Position numbers and translations under genes: made by a program. Source: Lactobacillus kitasatonis DSM 16761 = JCM 1039 (GTDB lineage Bacteria; Bacillota; Bacilli; Lactobacillales; Lactobacillaceae). Taken from it: a stretch of 64,000 nucleotides of DNA. The first letter of the stretch is position 1; the number at the start of each line of letters is the position of its first letter. The stretch lies in NCBI RefSeq assembly GCF_000615285.1, contig NZ_BALU01000006.1, positions 44,410-108,409 on the forward strand, read 5' to 3'. Under the pieces are notes generated by a model. The model worked only from the letters and a program-made list of their open reading frames with translations, was not told the DNA's origin and ran no database searches. This document shows, piece after piece, positions 17,939-24,956 of the stretch.

Positions 17939-18071
17939 CTATATACTCACCATCTGAATTAATTCCTACTTTTTTCTTGTGACTAAAGTCATAAAAAAAT
18001 ATTCCATCACCGCTAAGAATAAGCATTGTAGCCTTAGTCCACTTACCGTGACCGTATTTAACGTATTTCAT
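17916..18071 (-). CDS. Small protein, 51 residues, unknown
   Basis: An ATG at 18069-18071 with GAGGTGG upstream opens a 51-codon frame starting MKYVKYGHGKW and ending ERITAF, overlapping the ParB-like start by 23 bp. The good ribosome binding site and tight packing between two genes argue that it is real. No motif is recognised. Confidence 0.6.
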   Translation of the reverse strand: MKYVKYGHGKWTKATMLILSGDGIFFYDFSHKKKVGINSDGEYIDERITAF

Positions 18072-18073
18072 GA

Positions 18074-18514
18074 TTATCCACCTCTACTACCAGTAGAACC
18101 TTTTCTGAATGCTGCTCTACTGTTTCCAATAATTGAATAAGCTTTACCACGCATATTAGGTAGTCTACGTATTGATCCTGATTCGCTAAAAATAGCCAGA
18201 CCCATGCTTTTACCTCGACTGCTTTGTGCATAAGCACCAACAACGTTAAATTTTCCGTCTCGTCGTGGTACAGCTACGGCCGGTTTACCATTTATTCTCA
18301 TACCGGTTATTCTTCGTGGGCCAGTTAACTTACCATTGGCAAATAAACTTCGGCCTTTTGCATAAATACGTTGAATATTTGCATTTTGCTTTGGCTTGGG
18401 AGTTTTAGTAGATCTTCTACCATAAGAACTTCTTTCAAATGATCGTTTTAAGTCCTTATCAGTCACGCCAGCCCTAATTGCTCTAATTTGAGCATTATTT
18501 AGTAGCCGTACCAT
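18074..18514 (-). CDS. Small arginine-rich protein with C-terminal STGSRGG tail (copy 4)
   Basis: 146 residues, basic and Gly/Arg-rich, ending KGSTGSRGG. The central part (RITGMRINGKPAVAVPRRDG, FNVVGAYAQSS) looks like a small beta-rich domain. It is the largest of the five tail-sharing proteins and lies between the copy-5 gene and the 51-residue gene. Function unknown. Confidence 0.65.
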   Translation of the reverse strand: MVRLLNNAQIRAIRAGVTDKDLKRSFERSSYGRRSTKTPKPKQNANIQRIYAKGRSLFANGKLTGPRRITGMRINGKPAVAVPRRDGKFNVVGAYAQSSRGKSMGLAIFSESGSIRRLPNMRGKAYSIIGNSRAAFRKGSTGSRGG

Positions 18515-18516
18515 GA

Positions 18517-18861
18517 TTAGTGACCATTCCTTCCTGTACTTGCTCTACTATGTGGGCCAAGATGCAATATTGAATACATTCTAGCCGGTTCTACACCCTG
18601 TTTTCTTAGTCTCTCGTATCTTCGCCCTACCGGGTCGTGTTTTCTTGCATAAACTCTAGCTTCAAGATTATTTTTAAACTTACCGGGGTGTTCTCTTTTA
18701 ACACGGTCAACAATATACTCAAATGGTGGCTTTAAGCTACTACTTGAATCAGCATGATCATTGGTAGAACGAGTTCTATTAAACCATGCGTCAAACTTAT
18801 TGTGTTGTCGTGTTAGCCAGCGTTCATAAGTTGTTGTACGTATCTCACCATAAGTAGCCAT
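18517..18861 (-). CDS. Small basic protein with C-terminal STGRNGH tail (copy 5)
   Basis: 114 residues, rich in Arg, His and Tyr, starting MATYGEIRTTTYERW and ending RASTGRNGH, a variant of the tail in which the last Gly is His. It follows the PP-loop gene by three bases. Function unknown. Confidence 0.62.
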   Translation of the reverse strand: MATYGEIRTTTYERWLTRQHNKFDAWFNRTRSTNDHADSSSSLKPPFEYIVDRVKREHPGKFKNNLEARVYARKHDPVGRRYERLRKQGVEPARMYSILHLGPHSRASTGRNGH

Positions 18862-18863
18862 GT

Positions 18864-19529
18864 TTAGTCACCCTTTTCTTTGTAAGCTTCGTACTGTACT
18901 ACCCCTGCTTCTGCTTCAGGGAAAAATTTCAATATTCTTTGATAATCTTCAGGATAAATACGTTTAATTGCTGATAATTCCTTACCAGCTAAACTATGAA
19001 AGCTAAATCCTAATTCTTGGTTGAACTTTGGATAAAATAAATGATTTTGACGCATGTATTGTTTAATTTCTTTGTCAGTCCAATACATGACCGGATAAAA
19101 GCGCCCACGTTGTTCATCAATAGAGCCGGAATGTTTCAGCATTGCACGCCGTACGATTGAATCGTTGATCTTTTCACCACCAGCTATCCAATAAATATCG
19201 GTTTCTTGACGTAAAGCCTCGTAAATAGCTCTAATCTTTACTCGTGGTACGGTGTAATCAGGATCACGAAACGAACCGAATCTATAAAAGTCGGAATTTT
19301 CAAAATGTGGCACTTCAAGAATTTCAACTCCCCAGCGGTGTTCGTACTTTTCTAACGCTTCTTCCTGAAACTTTAATCCAGGTACTAAATACATGAAGAA
19401 CGGTTGAACGTGTTTAAAGTATTTCATGCAAAGATCCATAGTAACTATTGAATCTTTACCCATGCTGAATGAGACTAGCACGCTATCGGTTATCATGCTT
19501 TGAGTTTTGATTGCGTCCAGTAAACTCAT
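18864..19529 (-). CDS. PAPS reductase-like PP-loop protein
   Basis: 221 residues from the ATG at 19529; the frame is open to a TTG at 19553, and neither start has a strong ribosome binding site. The PP-loop that binds ATP is SFSMGKDSIVTMDL (residues about 20-33). The family includes PAPS reductases, sulfurtransferases and the DNA phosphorothioation enzyme DndC. The context (ParB-like gene in the same operon) recalls IbrA/IbrB pairs. An adenylylating role is known for the fold; the substrate here is unknown. No iron-sulfur Cys cluster is evident. Confidence 0.8.
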   Translation of the reverse strand: MSLLDAIKTQSMITDSVLVSFSMGKDSIVTMDLCMKYFKHVQPFFMYLVPGLKFQEEALEKYEHRWGVEILEVPHFENSDFYRFGSFRDPDYTVPRVKIRAIYEALRQETDIYWIAGGEKINDSIVRRAMLKHSGSIDEQRGRFYPVMYWTDKEIKQYMRQNHLFYPKFNQELGFSFHSLAGKELSAIKRIYPEDYQRILKFFPEAEAGVVQYEAYKEKGD

Positions 19530-19635
19530 TCTTCTTACGCTTCTTTCTTTCAAAGTCTCGTTCTAAATCTGCTAGGATTTTGTTTTCCATTCTGCAGCTA
19601 ACAACGCCGTACTTTTTAGTTTTATACATAGGCAA

Positions 19636-19658
19636 AATAAAAAAGCGCCTTAGCGCTT
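19636..19658 (-). terminator. Rho-independent terminator within the end of the ASCH gene
   Basis: On the minus strand AAGCGC-TAAG-GCGCTT followed by TTTTATTTT. The TAA stop of the ASCH gene forms the loop, so termination would occur just after this gene and separate it from the PP-loop gene. Confidence 0.75.
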
Positions 19659-20024
19659 CTTCCTTCTAAATTTTGGTTGATAGATCAACGGTTTGATTTC
19701 ATCTTCAAATTGTTCTTTGCTAATGACTTTAATTAGCTTGTTTGGGACGTTAAATAATTTTAGCTGTCCTTTTACGTGTATTGGCTTAATTACTCTCACG
19801 TTGCTAATAATCCAGTGATAGAAGTCATCTTCTTCACAATACCGCACATCATCTAAATGAACAATACAAAGAGCATAGCCCGGAACAGCTCCGGCTATTT
19901 TTTTAGTGGTTGAACACATTAGCAAGTCACCACGGTATTTTGTATGCCAGGTTCGATATTCAATTTTCTTTTTACCGGTAATCATATCTAAAACATAATT
20001 ACCTCTAACAGATAAAGCTTTCAT
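19650..20024 (-). CDS. ASCH-domain protein
   Basis: 124 residues with the ASCH (PUA-like) fold pattern: MKALSVRGNYVLDMITGKKKIEYRTW at the N-terminus, then GDLLMCSTTK and the AGAVPGYALCIVHLDDV strand. ASCH domains bind RNA or modified nucleotides. It has a good AGGAGG site and its own terminator. Its place beside the structured RNA region and the PP-loop/ParB genes is suggestive only. Confidence 0.75.
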   Translation of the reverse strand: MKALSVRGNYVLDMITGKKKIEYRTWHTKYRGDLLMCSTTKKIAGAVPGYALCIVHLDDVRYCEEDDFYHWIISNVRVIKPIHVKGQLKLFNVPNKLIKVISKEQFEDEIKPLIYQPKFRRKKR

Positions 20025-20041
20025 CGTTTAATCCTCCTAAT

Positions 20042-20099
20042 AGGTGTTACGAGAGTTGAACTCGTCCATGCTCTTTGACATGTCCCAGATTGAACACCT
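20042..20099 (-). tRNA. tRNA-like element lacking a D-arm (58 nt)
   Basis: On the minus strand a 7-bp acceptor-type stem (AGGTGTT/AACACCT) encloses a perfect T-arm (ACGAG-TTCAACT-CTCGT). Only 27 nt remain between them, enough for a short CATG/CATG hairpin with an 8-nt loop but not for a D-arm and a normal anticodon arm. It could be a decayed phage tRNA or a tRNA mimic; no anticodon is assigned. Confidence 0.4.
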
Positions 20100-20143
20100 T
20101 AGCCGTTTAACACATAATTCTGATGATCCTTTTTAGGATCAAA

Positions 20144-20210
20144 GGGCTAACAAGGGATCGAACCTCGCTTATGTTTCGGCTATTGCATAAGGTATCCGAC
20201 TACTTAGCCC
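20144..20210 (-). tRNA. tRNA-like element with reduced D-arm (67 nt)
   Basis: On the minus strand the 7-bp acceptor stem GGGCTAA/TTAGCCC encloses a T-arm CGAGG-TTCGATC-CCTTG (one G-U pair) with a canonical loop. The middle folds as a 3-bp GTA/TAC stem and a 6-bp CTTATG/CATAAG stem with a 12-nt loop. It is shorter than a standard tRNA and I cannot assign an anticodon. Confidence 0.45.
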
Positions 20211-20213
20211 AGA

Positions 20214-20680
20214 ATGCCGTGAACGTGGATTAACGGGCACGGCAAACAATTAACATAGCTCAATAAAGAAACCTATCAAATCCGGCTAGGTTCTTTATTA
20301 TGTCCGCTCTTGTAGCAAATGCTACCGTCATCGCAGACTATTGCACCTGGTGGGATCGGACACACCAGCAACTTCTTAACGCTCCAAAGTTGCGTCGCCA
20401 GACGGTACAACGCTGTTTGTTAAATGTGTAAATGAAGGACAGCATATAAAGGGCTTTTGTCTCCGCTGTTCCTACTTGTATCATGGTGTTTGTATGTACC
20501 TGCAATCAGGCTTTACAACATACTTCTTGGCTAGTATTGCTACTAGCCTATGAGCAATGGTCGGACTTGCACCGGCACCACGCCGTGTCGTACGTGTACT
20601 TTTGCGGAAGATTTACCGTTTTCATTGCTTCGTATCTAGTTAATCATCTAAAGAAAGGAGGTATTAATAATGAATAAACC
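20214..20680 (-). other. Non-coding stretch packed with hairpins
   Basis: No credible gene. On the minus strand there is a chain of perfect or near-perfect stems: CACGGCA pair (about 20214-20243), a 13-bp stem with one bulge (20261-20298), TGTCCG/CGGACA with an inner GTAGC/GCTAC, CTGGTG/CACCAG, GCAACTT/AAGTTGC, a GCTGT stem near 20436-20473, GTATGT/ACATAC with inner CCTG/CAGG, and GGCTAGTA/TACTAGCC closed by a GCAA loop (about 20529-20548). GCAATG/CATTGC enclosing TGCAAGT may be a third tRNA-like unit (about 20553-20628). Confidence 0.5.
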
Positions 20681-20706
20681 TTGCACCACACAAAATTAAA
20701 ATTGGT

Positions 20707-20746
20707 TGTCGAAAGTTTAGTTGCTCGTCTTCCTAAATTTTCGACA
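20707..20746 (-). other. 14-bp inverted repeat between phased array and hairpin chain
   Basis: TGTCGAAAGTTTAG (20707-20720) and CTAAATTTTCGACA (20733-20746) form a 14-bp stem with one G-U pair and a 12-nt loop. No T run follows on the minus strand, so it is not a clear terminator. It may be a protein site or the start of the structured transcript. Confidence 0.5.
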
Positions 20747-20768
20747 CTATCAATATAAGGCTTTGTCT

Positions 20769-20879
20769 CGTTGGTTTGTCGTTGAATTACGTTGATTTTT
20801 TGTTGAATCTCGTTGAAATATCGTTGATTTACGTTGATTTTTCGTTGAAACTCGTTGATTTACCGTTGAAATTGTTATT
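20769..20879 (+). repeat. Helically phased CGTTGA repeat array
   Basis: The hexamer CGTTGA or a close variant starts at 20769, 20780, 20790, 20801, 20811, 20822, 20832, 20843, 20853 and 20864: steps alternate 11 and 10 bp, which is exactly 21 bp per two units, or 10.5 bp, the helical repeat of DNA. All copies therefore face the same side. Short T tracts are also in phase. The array begins right after the stop of the ArpU-type activator gene and upstream of the late genes. Likely a multi-site protein target and/or bent DNA (inference). Confidence 0.8.
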
Positions 20880-21332
20880 TTAATAAGACATCAAAAGGGG
20901 TAAATCGTTGATATTACGGCGTTTACACCAAAATTCCAATCTTTCAGCAAACTCAACGCAAGCTTTTTTCTTTTCACGTCTTAATTGATAGTCACTGAAG
21001 CTTAATTTAATTTCGATTTGATAATCGGTTAATTCATTAATGTAAGCACTACGTAAAATAGTTTGATGTTTGGAGTTATCAAGATCTGAACAGTTATTAA
21101 GTGCAATTGCAATTGTTTCAGCTCTGTAGGTTGCTTGTTCTGCTTCGCTCAAATCAGCTATAAGGCTTTTTTCAACGCCGTTAACATTACTATGACTAGG
21201 TCCAGTTGAACTCATTTGAGGGCTTGATAATTGATTTACATGAATACCACCTTGATTCATGTAGTGCCAAAAATCATGCTGAAAAAAGTCTTTCACGTTT
21301 GAAACTGTTTCATTTATATTGTACTTAATCAC
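20880..21332 (-). CDS. ArpU-family late transcription activator
   Basis: 150 residues from a GTG with GGAG upstream. The C-terminal half (SLIADLSEAEQATYRAETIA, ILRSAYINELTDYQIEIKLS, FSDYQLRREKKKACVEFAE) matches the ArpU/RinA-type phage regulators, which have a sigma-like helix-turn-helix and turn on late genes. It is the last early gene before the non-coding region and the late operon, the usual place. The phased array immediately downstream is a good candidate target. Confidence 0.78.
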   Translation of the reverse strand: MIKYNINETVSNVKDFFQHDFWHYMNQGGIHVNQLSSPQMSSTGPSHSNVNGVEKSLIADLSEAEQATYRAETIAIALNNCSDLDNSKHQTILRSAYINELTDYQIEIKLSFSDYQLRREKKKACVEFAERLEFWCKRRNINDLPLLMSY

Positions 21333-21343
21333 TTGTATAACTC

Positions 21344-21577
21344 CTACTCTTTTTTGTTTATTGCGCTGCTAAGCTTACGAATGTGTTCCGGTGCATTGTA
21401 TTTATGATAGCTAACAAGAAAATCATTAAACTCACGTCCACATAACTTAAGTTCAGCATGGTTACCACTGCTAATACGCTTTATATTGCCCTCATTAGTT
21501 ATGACAAATGTGTACCAGCCTTCTGTAATAGTTAATCCCGGTCTCAATCTTTGCCCTTTAATAGAAAATTCTGTCAT
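21344..21577 (-). CDS. Hypothetical phage protein, 77 residues
   Basis: I use the ATG at 21577 (MTEFSIKGQRLRPG) with AGGTAAG just upstream; the frame is open to a TTG at 21592. The sequence suggests a small mixed alpha/beta protein without membrane segments. It is in the leftward early operon, directly before the activator gene. Family not recognised. Confidence 0.55.
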   Translation of the reverse strand: MTEFSIKGQRLRPGLTITEGWYTFVITNEGNIKRISSGNHAELKLCGREFNDFLVSYHKYNAPEHIRKLSSAINKKE

Positions 21578-21588
21578 CTTACCTGCTT

Positions 21589-21837
21589 TCAAATCATCTT
21601 AATCAACAAAATTACTATAAATACTCCAATAAAAATCAAAATAAATTTAGCAAAATACGTGGTTACAAGTCCCATCAATACCCAAATGAGTACTATTGCT
21701 AATGCTTCAAAAAATCTACTAGCGAATGACTTTTCTATTTTCTTGTCGTGCAGAATATCGCCAGCACCCCATAGACCTATTAAAGTGCAAACAAATATCC
21801 AAACTATTTTTGCTAATGCTGCTAAATCAAAACTCAA
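21589..21837 (-). CDS. Small membrane protein, 82 residues
   Basis: TTG start with GGAG upstream, overlapping the stop of the preceding 35-residue membrane protein by three bases. Hydrophobic segments lie at about residues 8-26 and 42-80 (the latter probably two spans), with a charged DKKIEKSFASR loop between them. It might act in superinfection exclusion or in the envelope, but nothing specific is recognised; the place, far from tail genes, argues against a holin. Confidence 0.6.
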   Translation of the reverse strand: MSFDLAALAKIVWIFVCTLIGLWGAGDILHDKKIEKSFASRFFEALAIVLIWVLMGLVTTYFAKFILIFIGVFIVILLIKMI

Positions 21838-21941
21838 AACTTATCTCCACATTGACTAAACATATAAATTGCTATTATTAACGCTAAAAAGATAATTGAC
21901 ACTACGAAACATACAGCAAAAAACAATAATTTATTTTCCAT
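21834..21941 (-). CDS. Very small membrane protein, 35 residues
   Basis: Frame MENKLLFFAVCFVV to SQCGDKF with one transmembrane helix (residues about 5-28). It overlaps both neighbours by a few bases, as expected in a tightly packed phage operon. Function unknown. Confidence 0.5.
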   Translation of the reverse strand: MENKLLFFAVCFVVSIIFLALIIAIYMFSQCGDKF

Positions 21942-22122
21942 CGTCGTCTTCTTTCTCCTGCTTAATCAATGGCTTGGGTGGCTCATCGATTATTTTTCTT
22001 CCGCATTTTTGGCACTGATAAAAAGTAATTTCAAGATGATAATCAAAAACCTCTTTATATTCATGATGGCAAAACGCTTGTCTAAGCCATACAGCGAACT
22101 TAAATATCCAATCAGTTATCAT
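21931..22122 (-). CDS. Small zinc-ribbon-like protein, 63 residues
   Basis: The ATG at 22122 has GAGGAG five bases upstream and starts MITDWIFKFAVWL; an earlier ATG at 22140 is less likely. CQKCGRK and an upstream CHHEY pair could form a zinc site. The N-terminus is hydrophobic and may contact the membrane. The acidic tail overlaps the next gene. Function unknown. Confidence 0.55.
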   Translation of the reverse strand: MITDWIFKFAVWLRQAFCHHEYKEVFDYHLEITFYQCQKCGRKIIDEPPKPLIKQEKEDDDGK

Positions 22123-22309
22123 TTTTCTCCTCATATTCAATAATCATAGTGATTACATTGGTTACAACTTGCTGATGAGCATCGACATGCTGCACCCAGT
22201 TATTCCTTAAGAATTGATGCAAAATTTTTATGTTGGAGTGTTGTGAGAGCCAGTCATTTACACAATCCTCAATAACATCGACTTTTTGAACAAATACTTT
22301 AATTTTCAT
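22112..22309 (-). CDS. Hypothetical phage protein, 65 residues (Cse60-like pattern)
   Basis: MKIKVFVQKVDVIEDCVNDW resembles by eye the small Cse60/Sak-associated proteins common in phages of Firmicutes (beta strand, long helix, beta strands). Weak match; function unknown. It starts two bases after the preceding stop. Confidence 0.5.
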   Translation of the reverse strand: MKIKVFVQKVDVIEDCVNDWLSQHSNIKILHQFLRNNWVQHVDAHQQVVTNVITMIIEYEEKNDN

Positions 22310-22310
22310 G

Positions 22311-22922
22311 CTACATGCTCCTTAAGTCACTAACTAACTTGCTTGCTCTGTCAAATAGCCAACTTAATTTTGATAGTTGCTTATTATTTACCAGATTTAC
22401 TAAAATCCCAAATGGTCTTATATCTGTATTTTTCACATCTTCAATGTTAATTCTGAAAACAGTGTTAAATTCATTTTCAAAAGCCATATCAATTTTGAGA
22501 GTTTTGTGATTTGCTACTTCTTGATTTACTTTAAATCCATGCTTCATTGTTTCATCAACAAAATCATAGATTAGTTGTTCTTTTGTTTTCTTTTGAGAAT
22601 CGTTTGAAATATCATCTTCAAACGGCATTGTTGAGCCATTCTTTTCTTTTGAATTTAGCCAAACGTTAATAGCTTTATTTATTTCAATAAAATCATCAGT
22701 ATTGTGATCTTCAATAAATCGCATTAATCCATAGGAACTATATTGCCTTTGATTGAAATAATACAAAACTTCCTCCTGCTCGCTTATTTTTCCATTAAAG
22801 ACAATATAATCAGGATTATCAGTTAAGGGCTTAACTGTAAGTGATGAATCAATCTTATTCAATTTCTTTACAAGATATTTAATTGGTGTTTTTATTTCTT
22901 TAATTACCTTTTTTTCTTCCAT
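22311..22922 (-). CDS. Hypothetical phage protein, 203 residues
   Basis: Soluble alpha/beta protein rich in Lys, Asp and Asn. An N-terminal helix (KTPIKYLVKKLNKID), a central acidic linker and a C-terminal domain ending in a helix (LSKLSWLFDRASKLVSDLRS) are apparent. It overlaps the upstream gene by 23 bp in the leftward early operon. No family recognised. Confidence 0.6.
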   Translation of the reverse strand: MEEKKVIKEIKTPIKYLVKKLNKIDSSLTVKPLTDNPDYIVFNGKISEQEEVLYYFNQRQYSSYGLMRFIEDHNTDDFIEINKAINVWLNSKEKNGSTMPFEDDISNDSQKKTKEQLIYDFVDETMKHGFKVNQEVANHKTLKIDMAFENEFNTVFRINIEDVKNTDIRPFGILVNLVNNKQLSKLSWLFDRASKLVSDLRSM

Positions 22923-23397
22923 ATTCGGTTGCTCCTATCATGTCTCTAAGTTCTTTTAGCTCCCACGTACCTTCAGCATTCTCTATACCGCCGTATTTTT
23001 CATCAATAGCTATAAGTAATGCTGAACGTCTTTTTTTACGCTCTAAAGCCTGATTAAGCTCTTTACGTGACATTTTTGGTACGTGTGCAACAATACCAGG
23101 AACTTTTCTGTTATATCTATGTCCGGTGTAAAAATTTTCAATGTCCTTGTCGGTTGCTACAATCTTTCCCTCAAACTTCCAAACGATATACCATTTATGT
23201 GGCTCACTTAAATCGTGAAGGATAAACTTGTTTCTTATCAAATCGTGACGACTTTTTCTGATTATTCCGCCGCTGTAGGAATGAGGCCAGCCTAAATAAT
23301 CATCTAGTAGCTTCAGTGAGTTAAATTTAATTGCCGTTTTATCTAGGCCATATTCTTTAAACTCACGTATTTCAACGCTATGTTCACGGCTATCCAT
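22900..23397 (-). CDS. Hypothetical phage protein, 165 residues
   Basis: Start at the ATG 23397 (MDSREHSVEI), with AGGCG upstream, rather than the TTG two codons earlier. The C-terminal half is basic (KMSRKELNQALERKKRRS). It lacks catalytic motifs I can name. The pattern SSLKLLDDYLGWP-like followed by basic loops suggests nucleic-acid binding (inference). Confidence 0.6.
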   Translation of the reverse strand: MDSREHSVEIREFKEYGLDKTAIKFNSLKLLDDYLGWPHSYSGGIIRKSRHDLIRNKFILHDLSEPHKWYIVWKFEGKIVATDKDIENFYTGHRYNRKVPGIVAHVPKMSRKELNQALERKKRRSALLIAIDEKYGGIENAEGTWELKELRDMIGATEYGRKKGN

Positions 23398-24004
23398 TTT
23401 CAATCGCCTTGCCTATATACTGAATATCAGTAGACTTTGCACCACATACCGGGCACTTAAGACCACCATCAATCCAAATATCTAAGTCATTAGCCGCAAA
23501 CTTATTTCTGCATTTTTGGCACTTGAATATTAAGTCTTCCGGTTGTTTTTTCTTTAATCGCTTATAGCTATTAATTACTTGTTTTTCTTGTCTAGTAACT
23601 TCATAACTACGTCCGTACTCGTCAAATGCTAAATGAGTTAGGCCGTCCCAATTGATTGTTAATGCTGATCCAGGTGCATAACAATCAAAAACGTGAGTTA
23701 AAAATTGATTTTTGTCCCAATTAAAATAAGTGTAAAAATCAATTCCTTTATTCCAGGGGCTAACATGGTATTCAGCTATTGCACACATTTTTCCAGTAGG
23801 ATCAAAGGTAACATTTGAAACAAGTATTTTGTCTTGCTTAACTGGCCTCACTCCATGTTCAATGATCCAGTCACATACACGTTCTTTAACAATTTCAATA
23901 AAGACCGTAGCATTGTATTTAGCGCTTTTAAGCTCAATCTGATCATTTACCAGCTTCATAAGCTCCGCTTTTGGTTGCGGTCTCTTTTTACTTATTGCGT
24001 CCAT
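23390..24004 (-). CDS. Phage protein with C-terminal zinc ribbon, 204 residues
   Basis: The C-terminal 45 residues form a four-Cys ribbon (CQKCRNKF and CPVCGAKS). The first 150 residues are a mixed domain with aromatic residues. Zinc ribbons of this kind contact DNA or RNA in replication and transcription proteins. Its ATG overlaps the previous TAA by one base, indicating coupled translation. Specific function unknown. Confidence 0.62.
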   Translation of the reverse strand: MDAISKKRPQPKAELMKLVNDQIELKSAKYNATVFIEIVKERVCDWIIEHGVRPVKQDKILVSNVTFDPTGKMCAIAEYHVSPWNKGIDFYTYFNWDKNQFLTHVFDCYAPGSALTINWDGLTHLAFDEYGRSYEVTRQEKQVINSYKRLKKKQPEDLIFKCQKCRNKFAANDLDIWIDGGLKCPVCGAKSTDIQYIGKAIENG

Positions 24005-24171
24005 TATTCCTTACTCCCTTGTAAGTTCTCATAGCCAAAATATAGGTTGTTTTCGTCTTCAAGTGCCTTCATTTGATCATGTAAGTTTGGATCTAAGCCA
24101 GTTAGCAGCTTCATTTCTGCCATCAAGTCCATAGCTACTAAGTACATATCAATATCATATTTATGCTTCAT
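24004..24171 (-). CDS. Small acidic protein, 55 residues
   Basis: ATG at 24169-24171 opens MKHKYDIDMYLVAMDLMAEM and ends LQGSKE. Both ends overlap neighbouring genes by one to eleven bases, as expected for a real small phage gene. Predicted mostly helical; no motif. Confidence 0.55.
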   Translation of the reverse strand: MKHKYDIDMYLVAMDLMAEMKLLTGLDPNLHDQMKALEDENNLYFGYENLQGSKE

Positions 24172-24541
24172 GATTGCCCCCGTTCAGCATTCTTTCAATT
24201 TGTTCTTGGCTAAATCCCATTGACTTCATAGTTTGTACTTCTCTAATTTGAGCAAACAAAACAAGTAATTCATAAATGCTTTGTTGGTCAAATTCTGAAA
24301 TCCATAAATCGTTTTGCACGTGATATGCAAGCGTACATGGATCATATTCAACGTATTCTCGGCCATCACCGGTCTTTACGTAAAATCTAATGGTTAACGT
24401 CATACGATTAATTGAATAGCCATCATAGGCAATATCACTGAACTTCTTTATTCTTTTTTCAAGTTCCTTTGCTACTTGGTCAATATTAAAGTCGTGTTTG
24501 TACTTAGCTTCATCTTCATAGTCTTTAGTACCGTAAATCAT
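24161..24541 (-). CDS. Hypothetical phage protein, 126 residues
   Basis: Begins MIYGTKDYEDEAKYKHDF; an amphipathic helix (VAKELEKRIKKFSDIAY) is followed by beta strands and a helical C-terminus (FSQEQIERMLNGG). In the early operon downstream of the replication genes. Not recognised. Confidence 0.58.
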   Translation of the reverse strand: MIYGTKDYEDEAKYKHDFNIDQVAKELEKRIKKFSDIAYDGYSINRMTLTIRFYVKTGDGREYVEYDPCTLAYHVQNDLWISEFDQQSIYELLVLFAQIREVQTMKSMGFSQEQIERMLNGGNHEA

Positions 24542-24580
24542 TATTTTTCTCCTTAATTTATTGCCTGCTTGTTGTCATTT

Positions 24581-24946
24581 TTAATACCTTCTATGGTCGT
24601 ATAAGTAATCACCAAGTGAAGACAGACTGTTCAAAATCATGTCTGTATTGCGTTGTTCGTACTCTTTGATAGTTCTTTTCTTTGTCTCATCATAATTAGA
24701 GCAAAGGCAACGTAAGAAAGTTTCTTGCTCGTTGTAGCTATAGTCACCAGATAATTCGCTTTGAAGAGTTGCATGATCGCCTGTATCCAATTTTTTTCTT
24801 AAATCTCCAGCGATAATCAGTTTGTCAAAGAGCGGATTTCTAAATGAACTAAATGCTCTTCGTACATCATCTTCCCAATGCTCAACTGCTTTTTCATGAA
24901 TCTTCTGTTCCAAAAATGACTTTGTAATAGGTTTCTCTTCATTCAT
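24581..24946 (-). CDS. Hypothetical phage protein, 121 residues
   Basis: ATG at 24946 with GAGG upstream preferred over the TTG at 24952. Charged, helical (KSFLEQKIHEKAVEHWEDDV, IKEYEQRNTDMILNSLSSLG). No motif. Follows the 150-residue gene by a short gap. Confidence 0.57.
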   Translation of the reverse strand: MNEEKPITKSFLEQKIHEKAVEHWEDDVRRAFSSFRNPLFDKLIIAGDLRKKLDTGDHATLQSELSGDYSYNEQETFLRCLCSNYDETKKRTIKEYEQRNTDMILNSLSSLGDYLYDHRRY

Positions 24947-24956
24947 TTTCAATGCC

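Noticed and set aside
19483..19629. Leftward frame of 48 codons (MYKTKKYGVVSC...) before the PP-loop gene
   Set aside because: No ribosome binding site at either possible ATG, and it overlaps the terminator and the PP-loop start.
20483..20677. Rightward frame of 64 codons in the hairpin region
   Set aside because: It has no ribosome binding site, reads through several hairpins and has odd Cys/His/Trp composition; more likely non-coding.
20040..20880. CRISPR array in the gene-free region
   Set aside because: Repeats are of 10.5 bp without spacers of uniform length, and no cas genes are present; the rest are unrelated hairpins.
21589..21837. Holin
   Set aside because: It has suitable size and hydrophobic segments but lies in the early block, far from tail genes, with no endolysin beside it.
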